Below are positions 36,801 through 47,610 of a DNA stretch of 64,000 nt, one piece after another; the stretch's first letter is position 1; each line of letters starts with the position of its first letter. Where the stretch lies: positions 62,001 to 126,000 of the forward strand of contig JAOSJO010000012.1 in the NCBI GenBank assembly GCA_027494055.1, written 5' to 3'. The DNA is from Anaerolineae bacterium (GTDB taxonomy: Bacteria > Chloroflexota > Anaerolineae > Aggregatilineales > JAFGMM01). The position numbers and the translations under genes were made by a program. The notes under the pieces were generated by a model. The model saw only the letters and a list, made by a program, of their open reading frames with translations, did no database searches and was not told the origin of the DNA.

Positions 36801-39800
36801 TTTGACCCGGGCGAAGGCGAGACCGGCATCGACGGCGTGACGCTCAACCTCTACCTGGACGGCGGCGACGGCCTCCCGGACTTCGGCGCGCCCGGCGGCG
36901 ACGACGTGCTCCAAGACACGACGGCGACCAGCGGCGGCGGCCAGTATATCTTCACCGCGCAGCCGGGCAGTTACTGGGTCCAGGTTGACGAGACCACGCT
37001 GCCGACCCCGCCGCCGACGTATGTGCGCCTCTCGCCGGAAGCCTACATCGGCGTCACCATCACCGACACCGACAACCTCAACGCCGACTTCCGCTACCGC
37101 GCCGCGTCGGAGATCAGCGGCAACATCTGGTACGACGAGGACGGCGAGGGCGACCCGGACGAGTTCCCGCTGTCCGGCATCGGCGTCGACCTGTACCAGG
37201 ACGACGGCGACGACACCTTTGAGCCGGGCGCGGACGACACGCTGGTCGCCTCCGACTTCAGCGACGCCAACGGCCAGTTCTTCTTCTTCGATCTGGCCCC
37301 TGGGACCTACTGGGTTGACGTGGACGACGCCGCGGTGCCGCCGGCCTTCGTGCTCGCCGTGGGCACCGACCCGCTCGCGGTCACGGTCGCCAGCGGTGAG
37401 GTGTTCGATCAGGCCAACTTCGGCTACGACTTCACCACCGGCGGCAGTTCCATCGGCGACCTGGTCTTCCAGGACTTCAACGGCGACGGGGTCCAGAACG
37501 GCGCGGACAGCGGCGTGACTTTCGAGGTCGGCCTGTCGCTTTACTACGACGCCAATGACAACAACACCTTCGAACCCGGCACCGGCGACTTCCTGGTCGA
37601 CACGACGACGACGGACGCCACCGGCGTGTACAGCTTCACCGGCCTGCCCGCCGGGACCTACTTCGTCGAGGTCGATGAGGCCGACGCAGACCTCATCTCC
37701 GCCGGCGCGTCGCTCACGACCGACAACCCCTACGGCCCGGTCACCATCGGCGATCCGGAAAGCTTCACCGACGCCGACTTCGGCTTCCAGTTCGGCGCGG
37801 CGACGGGCCGCATCGGCGATCTGGTCTTCGAAGACCTGAACGGCGACGGCGCGCTCTCGCTTGGGGAGCCTGGCCTCAACATCGCAACGGTTAACCTATA
37901 TGCCAGCGACGGCGATGCCGACTTCGAGTCGGGCGGCGACGACACGCTGCTCGACTCGCTGTCGCCCAACCTGGATGGCACCTACGAGTTCACCAACCTG
38001 CCCGGCCGGCGACTACTGGGTGCACGTCGATCCCATGTCCGTCATCGGCTACGAACTCACCACCAGCGACGGCAACCCCATCGCCGTGAACCTGCCGACG
38101 AACGACGCCACCTACCTGCGGGCGGACTTCGGCTTCAGGCAGCGCACCGGCACCGGCAGCATCAGCGGGCGCGCATGGGAGGACCTCAACGACAGCGGCC
38201 CGCCGCCCGACACCGGCGAGATCGGCCTCTCTGGCGTGGACGTGTTCCTCTGGTTTGAGGACCCGAACTCAGGCAACACGATCTTCGACGGCGACGAGGC
38301 GCTCCTCGGCCTCGTTGCCACGGACGGCAACGGTGACTTCGCGTTCCAGGACCTGCCCGCCGGCCGCTTCTACGTCGATCTGGATGAGTTCACGCTGCCG
38401 ATGAACTACGTCGCGACGACGGGCACGGACGATTACCTCGTCGTCGTCCTCAACGACGGGCAGGCGTTCACCGAGGCGTACTTCGGCTACAGGCCGACAG
38501 GCACCGCCGACATCTCAGGCCGCGTGTGGAACGACGCCAACGGCGACGGCAACCAGGACCCCGCCGAGGTCGGCCTCAACGGGGTGCAGGTGCAGCTCTG
38601 GCGCGACGACGGCGACAACAGCTTCAGCGAAAGCACTGACGTGCTGTTTGATACCGTCATAACGGCGGGTGACGGGGATTACGTCTTCGATAACCTGCCG
38701 GCCGCGACCTACTTCGTCAACGTGGACGGCGGCACCATCCCCAGCCTGCCCGACCCGCCGACCCTCACGGGCGGGACCAACCCCGCCGGCCCCATCGCGC
38801 TCGCGAACGGCGCTTCGGAGACGGCGGACTTCGGCTACCAGTTGCCCAACGACGGCATCATCCAGGGGCTGGTGTGGGATGACGAGGACGGCGACAACGT
38901 CATCGACGGCAGCGAGGCCGGCCTGCCTGACGTCCGGCTCACGCTGCTCCTCGACGACGGCGACGGCGACTTCAGCGCCAGCGACGACCTCCCGGTCGCC
39001 ATCCAGGACACCGCCAGCGACGGCAGCTACAGCTTCGCCAACGTCGCCGATGACGAACTCTACTTCGTCGTCGTCACCGAATCGACGCTGCCGCCCGGAT
39101 ACACGCGCGTCGACGCCACCGGCAACGAGAATCCCCGCCCGGTGGATACCTCCACGGGCGGCCCGGAATACGAAGAGAACTTCGCCTATCGCATCTCGGA
39201 CAACATCGGCTTTACCCTCACGCCAGCGCTGCTGACGTGGACGGATGCAGAACCGGGCGAAGAACAGGGCTTCACCCACACGCTGGAGAACACCGGCGAC
39301 GTTGAGGACGAGTACACCGTCTACTTCAACTGCGCCGCCGTGCCCAGCGTGCCCAGCCCAACCTGCACCATCGTGAGCGGCAACCAGGGCTGGAGCGTGA
39401 ACGACCAGCTTGAGATCGTCCTGCCCGACAGCTCGACCGTGACCGCGCAATCGGGATCGGGGTTGGGCGTGACGTTCACGCTCCAACCCGGCGAAACCGC
39501 CACCCTCAGCCACACGATCCGCGTCCCGCTTGGCTCGGTCGCTGCCGGCACGCAGGACACCAGCCGGATCGCGGTGCAATCTGCCGCCTCTGGCGAGGAC
39601 CAGCAGGCGGATGACCAGACCACCGTCCCGATCGTCGGCACGATCACGGGGTCGGTGTTCCACGACATCAACAGCAACGCCGTCCAGGACCCAGGCGAAC
39701 CTGGCCTGCCGGACATCACCCTCAGCGTCTTCCGGGTTGTTGGCGCTGCCCTGCAGCCGCTCAACATCACTGTCGAGAGCAACGCGGACGGCGCGTTCAC

Positions 39801-41870
39801 CTTCACCGGGCTGCCGGCGAACGGCAACTTCGCGGTGTTCGTCGATGCGGACGACCCCGACCTGCCAGCCGGGCTGGCTATCGCCAACGACCGGCGCAAT
39901 GTCACGCTGACCAACGGCCAGCAGGGCACGGCGGTAAGCTTCCCGTTCATCTCGCCGGCCCCGGCGGACCCGCAGTTGTCCAAGACGGTCAGCCCGACCT
40001 CCGTGCCCGCCGGCAGCACGATCACCTATACGCTCACGGTGCGGAACAACGGCCAGCAGGCCGCGACCAACGTCGTGGTTACCGATCCGGTCTCGACGTA
40101 TGTGACCGTCAGCAGCGCCCTCGTGTCGCCGGTCGGCAGGGCACGGCCAGCACAAACCCCGTCACCAACGTGGTCACGTTCACCATTCCACAGCTTGACG
40201 TGGGCGAGACGGTCACGCTGAGCATCACCGGCACGGTGCAGAGCAATCTCCCTGCCGGCACGCAAATCACGAACCGCGCGACCCTCGCCTTCACCGAAGC
40301 GCCCGGCACAACGCGCGAGTCGAACACGGTCATCGCCAGCGTCATGAGCGGCGCGACGACAAGCGGCCTGAGCAAATCAGTCAGCCTGCCAAGCGCCGCG
40401 CCCGGCCAGAACCTCACCTACACGCTGCAATACACCAACACGACCGGCCAGACCGTGACCAACGTGGTCGTCACCGACCTGTTCAACAGCTTCCTGAGCA
40501 TCAACAGCGCCTCGGTGACGCCGCCCGACCGCGGCACCTTCAACATCGACCTGAATTCGCGAACCGTCACCTTCACGCTGCCAATCGTGAACGTGAACGA
40601 AACGATCACGATGACGGTCAACACGCTCATCAGCACGAGCATCCCGCCCGGCATCACCATCTCGAACGTGGCCTCGTTCACGTCCGCGCTGCAGCCGACG
40701 GCCATGCAGTCGAACACGGTGAGCACAATCGTCAGCGGTGCGGCAGTGGCGACCAGCACGCCGATAGGCGCGCTCCCGCCGGGCAGCACCGGCCCGCCAG
40801 GCGCAGGGGGCGCAGAACCGCCCTTCGGCACCGGCGGCCCCTCCGAGCTGCCTGAAACCGGCGGTCGACCGCGGCCGGCGGGCCAGGGGATAGACGAACC
40901 GGCGGCGACCAACCGGCTTCTCTTCCTGGTGATGACCATCCTCAGCCTGGTGCCGGCGCTTGCGCTGGTCGCGTTCGGCGTCCGGCGCACCCGACCGCGC
41001 GTCGGCGTCATCCGCTGGCGGTTGATCCTGGTCGGCATGGTGGTCGCAACGCTGCTGCTCGGTGTCCTCGCGGCAACGACCACGCTGTCGGTCGAACCGC
41101 TGCTGCTCGCGGTCGGCCTGTTGACCCTGGCCGTCATGCTGATGGGGCTGGCGATGGTCTGGCGCAACCGGGCGTTCCAGGAGCGCGACCGGGTGCTCGC
41201 CGCAGTGCTTTCGACCATGACCGTAACTGCCCTGGTCGCGAGCACGCTGCTGATCCCGTACTACAACATGCCGGCGGTCGAAGTTGCTTCGGCCGTGGAT
41301 GACGGCCAGGCCGAAGGGCCAGCCGTCGCCGCCGGCGCCACCGAGACCGCCGACGAGGCGGGCGCGCTGTCCGCCGACATGTGGGATGTCAGCAAGTACG
41401 CCGACCAGTTCCCCGCCGAGCCGGAGGTCATCCACCGCATCGCCATCCCGGCGCTGAACGTCAACCGCGCGGTGGTTGAGGCCGCCATCGACGGGAAGAG
41501 CTGGAACATCACCACGTTCGACCGCGAAGTCGCGCACCTGGAGGGCACGAGCTACCCCGGCATCACCGGCAACGTCGTGCTGGCCGGGCACATCACGCTG
41601 GCGAGCGGCGGGTTCGGCCCGTTCAAGGACCTGAACCGGCTGGTCCCCGGCGATGTGGTCGTGCTGTACGGGCCGGAGCGCCAGTACGTCTACCAGATCG
41701 AGGCGGTGGATGTCCTGGGGCGCAAGGATATCGAGGCCGCATACCCGACGGACGAGCCGACGCTGACGCTCATCACGTGCACCAACTGGAGTCCGAGGGA
41801 GTGGGCCTACCTGCAACGGCTGGTCGTCCGCGCCCGGCTGATGCCCGAACGCTCGGCCACGTACTACTGA
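33892..41870 (+). CDS. Giant SdrD-B/DUF11 repeat surface protein with internal LPETGG signal and C-terminal sortase (frameshifted)
   Basis: About 2,650 residues. A signal peptide (LRRAWRLPLVALTLAAT ... ALAQD) is followed by about 16 SdrD-B/Cna-B-like repeats, each opening with GxIGDxVWxDxNxDGxxDxGE-type sequence with Ca-binding-like Asp/Asn/Gly loops. Then come an Ig-like domain (ISDNIGFTLTPALLTW), another SdrD-B unit, and two DUF11 domains. The final 566 residues are in one open frame: DUF11, Pro/Gly linker, LPETGG (40848-40865), membrane helix and RRTRPR tail, three more helices, then a sortase domain. The sortase His is in LAGHITL (41589-41591), the Cys in LITCTNW (41778-41780) and the Arg in LVVRARL. 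Shifts inferred near 34070, 34225, 34335, 38003 and 40137. Confidence 0.85.
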
Positions 41871-41881
41871 GTTAACGCACC

Positions 41882-41914
41882 GCGCCCCCCGGCGAAGTCG
41901 TCGGGGGCGCTTTA
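41882..41914 (+). terminator. Intrinsic terminator after the sortase-fusion gene
   Basis: Stem GCGCCCCC / GGGGGCGC (41882-41889 / 41903-41910) followed by TTTA, 12 bp after the stop codon. Confidence 0.75.
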
Positions 41915-41979
41915 TACCGAACGCTGCTGGGCGTGCCGCTACGTGCCAGTTGGAGAGGGCGCGCCCGCCCCGACCGGCT

Positions 41980-42206
41980 CTAGTCACAGTCCGCCGGGCA
42001 GGTCTCGGCGCTTTCGTGACCCTGGCAAACGCCATCGCCGCACAGGCGACCGCCGCCGCCGCAGTCCACCGGGCAGGTCTCGGCGCTCTCGTGGCCCTGG
42101 CAGACGCCGTCGCCACAGAGCCGACCGCCGCCAGCGCAGTCCACCGGGCAGGTCTCGGCGCTTTCATGGCCCTGGCAGACGCCGTCGCCACAGAGGCGCG
42201 CAAGGT
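41980..42206 (-). repeat. Three 75-bp tandem repeats (Cys-rich modules)
   Basis: In-frame tandem copies with about 75-bp period at the 3' end of the Cys-rich protein gene. Differences are few and mostly synonymous or in the Gly/Ala linker, indicating recent expansion. Confidence 0.8.
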
Positions 42207-43559
42207 TGTCGCCGTCGTCGCCATCGTCACCGCCGTCGCCGCCATCGCCGCCGCCCGCGCAGTCCGCGGGGCACGACGCCGCATCCTCAATGGGGTCGCA
42301 CGTCCCATTCCCGCACCAGTAACACTGGTCGGCGCGGCAATCCGACGGGCAGTCGATGCAGTCCGTGCCGTCACAGACGCCGTTGCACACCGCGCTCGCG
42401 CAGTCCACCGGACACGATGCCGCGTCCTCGAAGCCCTGACACACGGCGTCGCCGCACAACGCCGCGACGAATGCCTCAACGGCTTCGGGTTCGGGGAACG
42501 CAATCACTTCAGTGAGTAGCGCGGCCGGCGTCTGGAGCAGCGCCTCGAACGCGCTCAGGTCGGCCAGGTCGACCGGCTCCGGCGGACCTTGCGGCTCAAG
42601 CCCATCCGCGCCGCCGAGGGGGACGGTTGTCTGAAAACCGGCGGGGACATGGACCTGCGCGCCCGCCGCGCGCGCCGTGGCCTCGCCCTGGAGGGTGACA
42701 AGCCGCATCGCGCCGTTGGGCGCGGCCTGCAGGGCCACCGTCGAGCCGAGGGTCACGCTGACGCCGTTCGCGCTGATGGTGACGTGCTCGCCCGACGGGC
42801 TTTGCACGACCAACGCAGAGGGCGGCGCTTCCTGGCACAGCACTTCGCCGAGTCCGCTCACGAAGTAGAACGCCTGCATCGGTCCGTAGACGGTGGGGCC
42901 GTCCGCGTCGTATGTGGGCAATGACGCGAGGTCGCAGGCGCTTTCCACCGCATCGACCGGCAACCAGACGATCTGCCCGCCGCTCTCGGCGCGCAGCCAC
43001 GCGCCGTCGGGGTCCCGCCCGGTCACCCCGGATGAACTCGCCGGCGGCAAGCGCGACTGCTGCGGCGTGGTTCCGGCCCGGCCCCTGCCGCCCCTGGACA
43101 TCGGCACGGGTCGTCGCCACGCACGGCTCTGCGACCGGGGGCTGTGCCTCCGCGCCGGCGTTCTGGAGCATCACGTCACCGAACAACAGGAAGGTCACGA
43201 CCTCGCCGGGCCGCGTGTCGGGCAGGTCGGCCTGGATGCGCATCACACTGACGCCCCAGACCCCGCGCCCCAGGTCCATCGCGGGAGGTATGCAGCGTGT
43301 CCACCACGCGCACCGGCACGCGGTCCGCCGGCTGCGTGAAGCGCAGGTTGGCGCTTACTTCGCGGAAGGTCATCTCAAGCTGGGGGTTGCCGTAGCAGGT
43401 CTCGTTTCGCCCAAGGCCGTCACACGCCTCGCCCACCTGTTCGAGGGCCATCGCGGTAAAGACCGGGCAGGCGTCGTCCTCACCCTGCGCGCCGCCGGCC
43501 GCCACAGGGATCGTGGCGAGCACAAACAGAAAAATTGGGACGACCCACCTGCGTACCAT
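41980..43559 (-). CDS. Secreted SH3/FecR-like protein with C-terminal Cys-rich repeats (frameshifted)
   Basis: About 526 residues. Signal peptide (RRWVVPIFLFVLATIPVAAG), an unassigned N-terminal domain, an SH3-like stretch (AAGEFIRVTGRDPDGAWLRA), a FecR-like beta domain (VVQSPSGEHVTISANGVSVT, VHVPAGFQTTVPLGG), then six Cys-rich modules of the form CGDGVC-x4-E-x4-CPxDC. The last three are near-identical 25-residue tandem copies (RLCGDGVCQGHESAETCPVD...), and an Asp/Gly spacer separates them from earlier copies. Two indels are inferred, near 43284 and in CCCC at 43026-43029. Third gene of an apparent operon behind the ECF sigma factor and the DUF5667 protein. The modules likely form disulfide-bonded or metal-binding knots outside the cell. 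Confidence 0.75.
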
Positions 43560-43578
43560 CTCGACCTGCCTGTTATCC

Positions 43579-45211
43579 TTATAATAGCACTGATACCGCG
43601 CGCCGGGAATAGGTCAACGGTTCTGCCCCGGCGGCCCCTCCAGGCGGCGGGCCGCCCCCCGGATTGCCCTGGCCGGGATTGCCCTGGTTACCCTGACCTT
43701 GGTTACCTTGTCCCTGGTTACCCTGGCCGCCCTGACCCTGATTGCCCCGATTGCCCTGGTTACCCTGGTTGCCCTGCCCTGGATTGCTCTGGTTGCCCTG
43801 GCCCGGGTTGTTCTGATTGCCCTGACCCGGATTGCCCTGGTTGCCCTGCCCCTGGCCGGTCGGCTTCTGCCCCTCCGGCACCGCGATCCCTGACGCCGCG
43901 CCATTGGCGCTCATCAGGCGGCCATTGGAGAAGGTCGCGGGCGCAGCGCCGTTGGCGACCAGAATCTCGTCCCAGCGCGCGCCCTGAGCGCGGGCCGCCA
44001 GCACCTCGGTGACGCCGAGGTCAAGCTCATCGGCGACGAGGTAGGCCCGCGCCAGCTCGCCATAGCCGAGGTTGCGCCCTTCGTGCAGGCCAAGTACCTC
44101 ACTCACCGGGATGCCAACCGCCTCCGCGATGGCCGAAGCCACCGGATGCGCGTCGTTATTGGGGTCGCAACCGGCGCGGCCGGCCCGCTGCCGATGACCG
44201 TGTTCGCCTCTCCGCCGAGGAGCACGGTCAGCGCCACGGTTTGGCCGACGGTAAAGGTCCCCGGCTCAACCGGTTCGGGCAGCGCATACGCTTCACCGTC
44301 GATGACCACGGAATGCGCGCCCACTTCTTCGATGACACCCGTGATGACCAGCGCCAGCGGGAACGCCTCCGGCGCGCCCGCCCCGACCGCAGCCGTCGGC
44401 TCAGGCGAGGCCGCCTCAGTCGGCGTCTGAGCGGGTGGTTCGGGCGTCGCAGTGGGCATCGCAGTGGGCGTGGAGGTCGGCGTCGCGGTGCGCGTCGGCG
44501 GCAGGAGCAAAGCGCCGCTGGCCTGCGAGGTCGCGAGCGCCACCGCGAGCGGGCTGACCGCCCTCCTGCGGGAAGCGCGGCGACCGCTCCGCACGGCCCA
44601 CCGCGTAGTCGAGCAGCGCCGTGATCTGCACCGTCCGCGCCTCGATCTGCGACCGGAACGGCTCCCGTGTGCCGACCGCCGCCGCTGCCGCCGCCATCTC
44701 GCTCAGCGCGCCCGTGACCAGGTCGGAGTCCAGCCGGTCACGGTCGAGCAGCGCCAGCGCCTCCTGGGCGCGGCGCTCGGCATGGTCCATGTGCACCGAA
44801 GCCAACGCCTGCGGCGAGGTGGCCAGCGCCAGTTCAATCCGCTCCATGCCGCGCTTCACCGGATACAGCGCATCGCCGGGGGCGCTCGCGGCGACGGCTC
44901 GGCGTCAGCCCCACGACGAGCACGAACACCGCCGCCAGGCTCGCCCATGCCGCCCAACGCAGCACTGGCGCGCGCCGGCGCTGAACCGGCCGGGTGCGCG
45001 CCGCCTGCCGTTGGTGCGCCGCCAGCACCTGCGCCTGAATCTGCGCCCGCGCGCCAGGCGCAAGCCTGGGACGCGGGGACGACGCCAGCCGGGCCGCGGC
45101 GTCGATCAACGGATCGGTGTGCAAGGGCGACGCGTCCGAACGCCCAGGCGGCACCACGGCGTCCAGGCGCTCAGCCAGCGTATCCGGGTCTTGATTCTCG
45201 GCCATCGTCAT
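43579..45211 (-). CDS. DUF5667-type membrane protein with DUF5666-like domain and Gly/Asn/Gln-rich tail (frameshifted)
   Basis: About 544 residues. Cytosolic N-terminus (MAENQDPDTLAERLDAVVPP), membrane helix (WAAWASLAAVFVLVVGL), then a DUF5667-type helical domain (ALYPVKRGMERIELALATSP, AERRAQEALALLDRDRLDSD). These are followed by a Thr/Pro linker, a DUF5666-like barrel (VITGVIEEVGAHSVVIDGEA), a domain shared with the TSP3 protein (HPVASAIAEAVGIPVSEVLG ... ARWDEILVANG), and a tail of GNQGNPGQGNQ-type repeats. DUF5667 proteins are known next to sigma factors, and position suggests an anti-sigma or sigma-controlled sensor. Frame changes near 44899, 44565 and in GGGG at 44161-44164. Confidence 0.75.
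43640..43860 (-). repeat. Low-complexity GNQ/GQGNP coding repeats
   Basis: Imperfect 9-18 bp repeats encode Gly-Asn-Gln-Gly-Asn-Pro-type units in the tail of the DUF5667 protein. Expected to be disordered, hydrophilic and extracytoplasmic. Confidence 0.8.
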
Positions 45212-45308
45212 GTCCCAGCGTTTCCATCACAGCGTCGTGCCCAAATGCACGCTTACACCTTCAATTGTTATACCGTCCGAGCACACTTAATGTTGCACAG
45301 AACCCATG

Positions 45309-45891
45309 TCACTCACCTGTGCCGCGCAGGTAGTGGCGCGCTTTCTGGTCGGCGCCCAGCAGCGCGGCAAGCTGCGAGAGCGCGCGGTGTTGTGCGCTCT
45401 TGACCGCCGAAACGCTCTTGTCCAGAATCGCGGCGACCTCCTCATGGCTCTTCCGCTCGACGAACCGCAGGATCAAGAGCGTCTGGTGTTCGTCGCCGAG
45501 CTGGGCCAGCGCGTCGCGCAGCGTCTCGAACTCCTGGTGGCCCTGTACCTCGGCTTCGGGCGAGGGCGCGTCGTCGGTCAGTTGCTCCGAAAGCGCCTGT
45601 TGGGGCCGCCGCATCATCTTCCGCCGGAAATCGATCACGCGGGCGGCGGCAATGCGGTACAGCCACGCCTCGAACGGCGCTTCGGTAAGGCGATAGCCCG
45701 GCAGCCCTTCCACCATCTTCACGAACACTTCGGCGGTGAGGTCTTCGGCGTCTTCGCTTGTCGGAACGCGATAGGCAATATAGCGGAAGATGGCGTCGGC
45801 GTAAGCCTGGTAGAGGGCGGCTACAGCGCTCGACCTCGCCTCCCTGGGCGCGCTCAACAAGGTTGCGAACTTCTGACGGCGGGAGCGACAT
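45309..45891 (-). CDS. ECF-type RNA polymerase sigma factor (frameshifted near N-terminus)
   Basis: About 194 residues. Region 2 is YQAYADAIFRYIAYRVPTSE, DAEDLTAEVFVKMVEGL and AWLYRIAAARVIDFRRKMMR. Region 4 is DALAQLGDEHQTLLILRFVE with the helix-turn-helix RKSHEEVAAILDKSVSAVKS. The N-terminus MSLPPSEVRNLVERAQGGEV is in another frame; removing one C near 45834 gives VEAVAALYQAYADA. First gene of an operon with the DUF5667 protein (about 100 bp downstream) and the Cys-rich protein. Likely controls envelope or surface genes in the region; no consensus ECF promoter was identified. Confidence 0.9.
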
Positions 45892-46053
45892 GGTCCAATT
45901 ATCGCCTACCTGGGCCAGATTGCCAGTAACGACATGGCGTTCGCGCGCGCGGATCATCGTCAGGGCAGCCGCCATCCAAACAACAAGAAACCGGGGCAGC
46001 GCGGCAACACTGCCCCGTTGTTCGACGGGTTTCGTTTCGGCCTGGTTTCGCGT

Positions 46054-46887
46054 CTAGTACGGGAACTTCTCCACCAACTGGTTTACGTCACTCACATTCG
46101 CGCCAACCGCCGCGTAGATATAAGGGCCACTGGACCACGCGAAAGCATATCGGCCCGCGAGGTTGCTGTAGAAATAATCGACCGGCCTGACGCGCGCCAG
46201 CGCGTAGTTGCCGGTGCGCCCGGTCGCGCGGCTGAAATCGAACAACTCCGACATCGCCTGCACCGCCTGCGCCTCGTCGTAGAACTGCGCCACGACCACG
46301 TTCACCCGGTGAGCGCCGTCCGCCCGCGCGTATGCGCCCGTCGCATAGCGCACTGGCCGGTAGCTGATGCTGCAACTGGCGTCGGCAAGCCCGGCCTCAA
46401 GCAGGCAGGTTTCCAGCAGGCCGAACTGGATGGCGGGCGGGGCCTCGGCGGCCTGGGCATCAGACGAAGCCTCGGCTTCCGGGGCCGCGGTCAGGAGCGT
46501 GTAGTCGCCCACCTTGACCGACAGCATGGCCTCCGCCGGCGTGTCGAGGGCCGGGTAGGCGCGCGCCTCGATGTCGTAGGGTGCGGCGAGCGCGTCATGG
46601 AGCACGAGACCGCGTGTCTCTTCCCAGTGCTGCACCACGATGAGGGCGGCCCAGGCAAGCACCACCGCCGCCAGCATCATGATGACGAGCCACCAGGTGC
46701 GCCGGCTGACGTTGCTCAACCGCGACTGCGTCATCTTTGTCAGGGTCTTGGCGTCGGCTTTGACCGCATCGATCAATTCCTCAACCGCGACCTCATTGGA
46801 TTGCCCCCTGCGCTTTGGCGTGGGGCGAGGGCCGCCTGCGCGGCCCTTCCCCGATGGTGTGCGCTTCGATGAATTGACCGCCATCAT
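46054..46887 (-). CDS. Single-pass membrane protein, unknown
   Basis: 277 residues. A basic N-terminus (KRTPSGKGRAGGPRPTPKRR) and a helix lead to a membrane segment (RTWWLVIMMLAAVVLAWAAL), and the ~180-residue remainder is extracytoplasmic. Two Cys (ETCLLEAGLADASCS) could form a disulfide. An Ala/Glu-rich insertion lies near residue 135. The distal part (VVVAQFYDEAQAVQAMSELF) resembles no family I know. It follows the pilin-like gene at 7 bp on the same strand, so the two probably act together. Confidence 0.65.
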   Translation of the reverse strand: MMAVNSSKRTPSGKGRAGGPRPTPKRRGQSNEVAVEELIDAVKADAKTLTKMTQSRLSNVSRRTWWLVIMMLAAVVLAWAALIVVQHWEETRGLVLHDALAAPYDIEARAYPALDTPAEAMLSVKVGDYTLLTAAPEAEASSDAQAAEAPPAIQFGLLETCLLEAGLADASCSISYRPVRYATGAYARADGAHRVNVVVAQFYDEAQAVQAMSELFDFSRATGRTGNYALARVRPVDYFYSNLAGRYAFAWSSGPYIYAAVGANVSDVNQLVEKFPY

Positions 46888-46894
46888 GCCGCTC

Positions 46895-47610
46895 CTAGCA
46901 GGCGTCGTCGCCGTCGGTCGCCGGAGGCGTCGAAGGCGCTGTCGGCGCGGTGATGGTGGTCGTGTAGGTCTCGCGCCCGGCCTTGACGCCGATGTTCACA
47001 ATGGAGAAGTCGAAGTAGCCGCCCAGCGTGATCAGGACGGTCGCCGAGTCAGTTTGTTGATAGGACCAGTCCACGAGTACGATGCCGCTGTCCGCCGCCG
47101 CGTAGCTCCAGTGGTAGCCCTCGAACTTCAGGCCAGCCACGCCCGGCCCCCTGGGTTCGGTGCCGTTCGACCACTCCCACGTCGCGCCCTCGGCGCTGAT
47201 CGCCACGATCTTGTCAAACACCGACCGAGGGATACCCAGTATCCAGTTGCTGATGGACGGATCGCCGCAGGAGGTCACCTTATAGGTGAGCGTCGTTCTG
47301 TCGGTAACGGGGTCGTAACTTTCGGCAACCAGTTCGAATTCGTGGCAGCCGGCGGTGGCATGGCGCGGCCCTCGACGACCTCACTGGTTTCCTCTTCGCA
47401 GGTCAGGCCCGTGCCGGTCAGCCCTTCGACGGCCTTGTTGAGCGCGCCGGTGATGATGCCGACGATGGCGGTCGCCGAGAGCATGATCAGAATGCCGGCC
47501 GGGATCGTCGGCCAGTACTCCGACATGGCCTGGCCGCGCTGCATGCGCTCGCCGCGCGCGCTCGCGCTGAACGATGAGAACTTCTCAAATAATCTCCTTA
47601 TGGGTGGCAT
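46895..47610 (-). CDS. Pilin-like secreted/membrane protein (frameshifted)
   Basis: About 238 residues. The N-terminus RGQAMSEYWPTIPAGILIML resembles the Flp/TadE class: Gly-x-x-x-x-Glu-Tyr before a long hydrophobic helix (ATAIVGIITGALNKAVEGL). The rest is a beta-rich domain (ISNWILGIPRSVFDKIVAIS, LGGYFDFSIVNIGVKAGRET) ending in a Thr/Pro/Ala tail and Cys. The halves are in different frames, with the shift near 47355 (AGCHEFELVAESYDPVTDRT when joined). AAGGAG precedes the start. No Tad/Flp assembly genes are nearby, so pilus formation is a hypothesis. Confidence 0.65.

Noticed and set aside
34998..36914. 638-codon open frame on the minus strand
   Set aside because: It is antisense to the SdrD-B repeats; repeated GC-rich codons leave the opposite strand open. 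The translation has no domain and mirrors the repeat periodicity.
40377..42503. 708-codon minus-strand open frame joining the sortase region and the Cys-rich repeats
   Set aside because: Arg/Ala low-complexity text, antisense to the sortase domain and out of frame with the Cys-rich modules, which are better explained in the other frame.
43640..43860. Short regular repeats considered as a CRISPR array
   Set aside because: They are in-frame coding repeats for Gly-Asn-Gln units with no unique spacers; the 75-bp and 117-bp repeats at 41980-42206 and 48436-48786 are coding as well.
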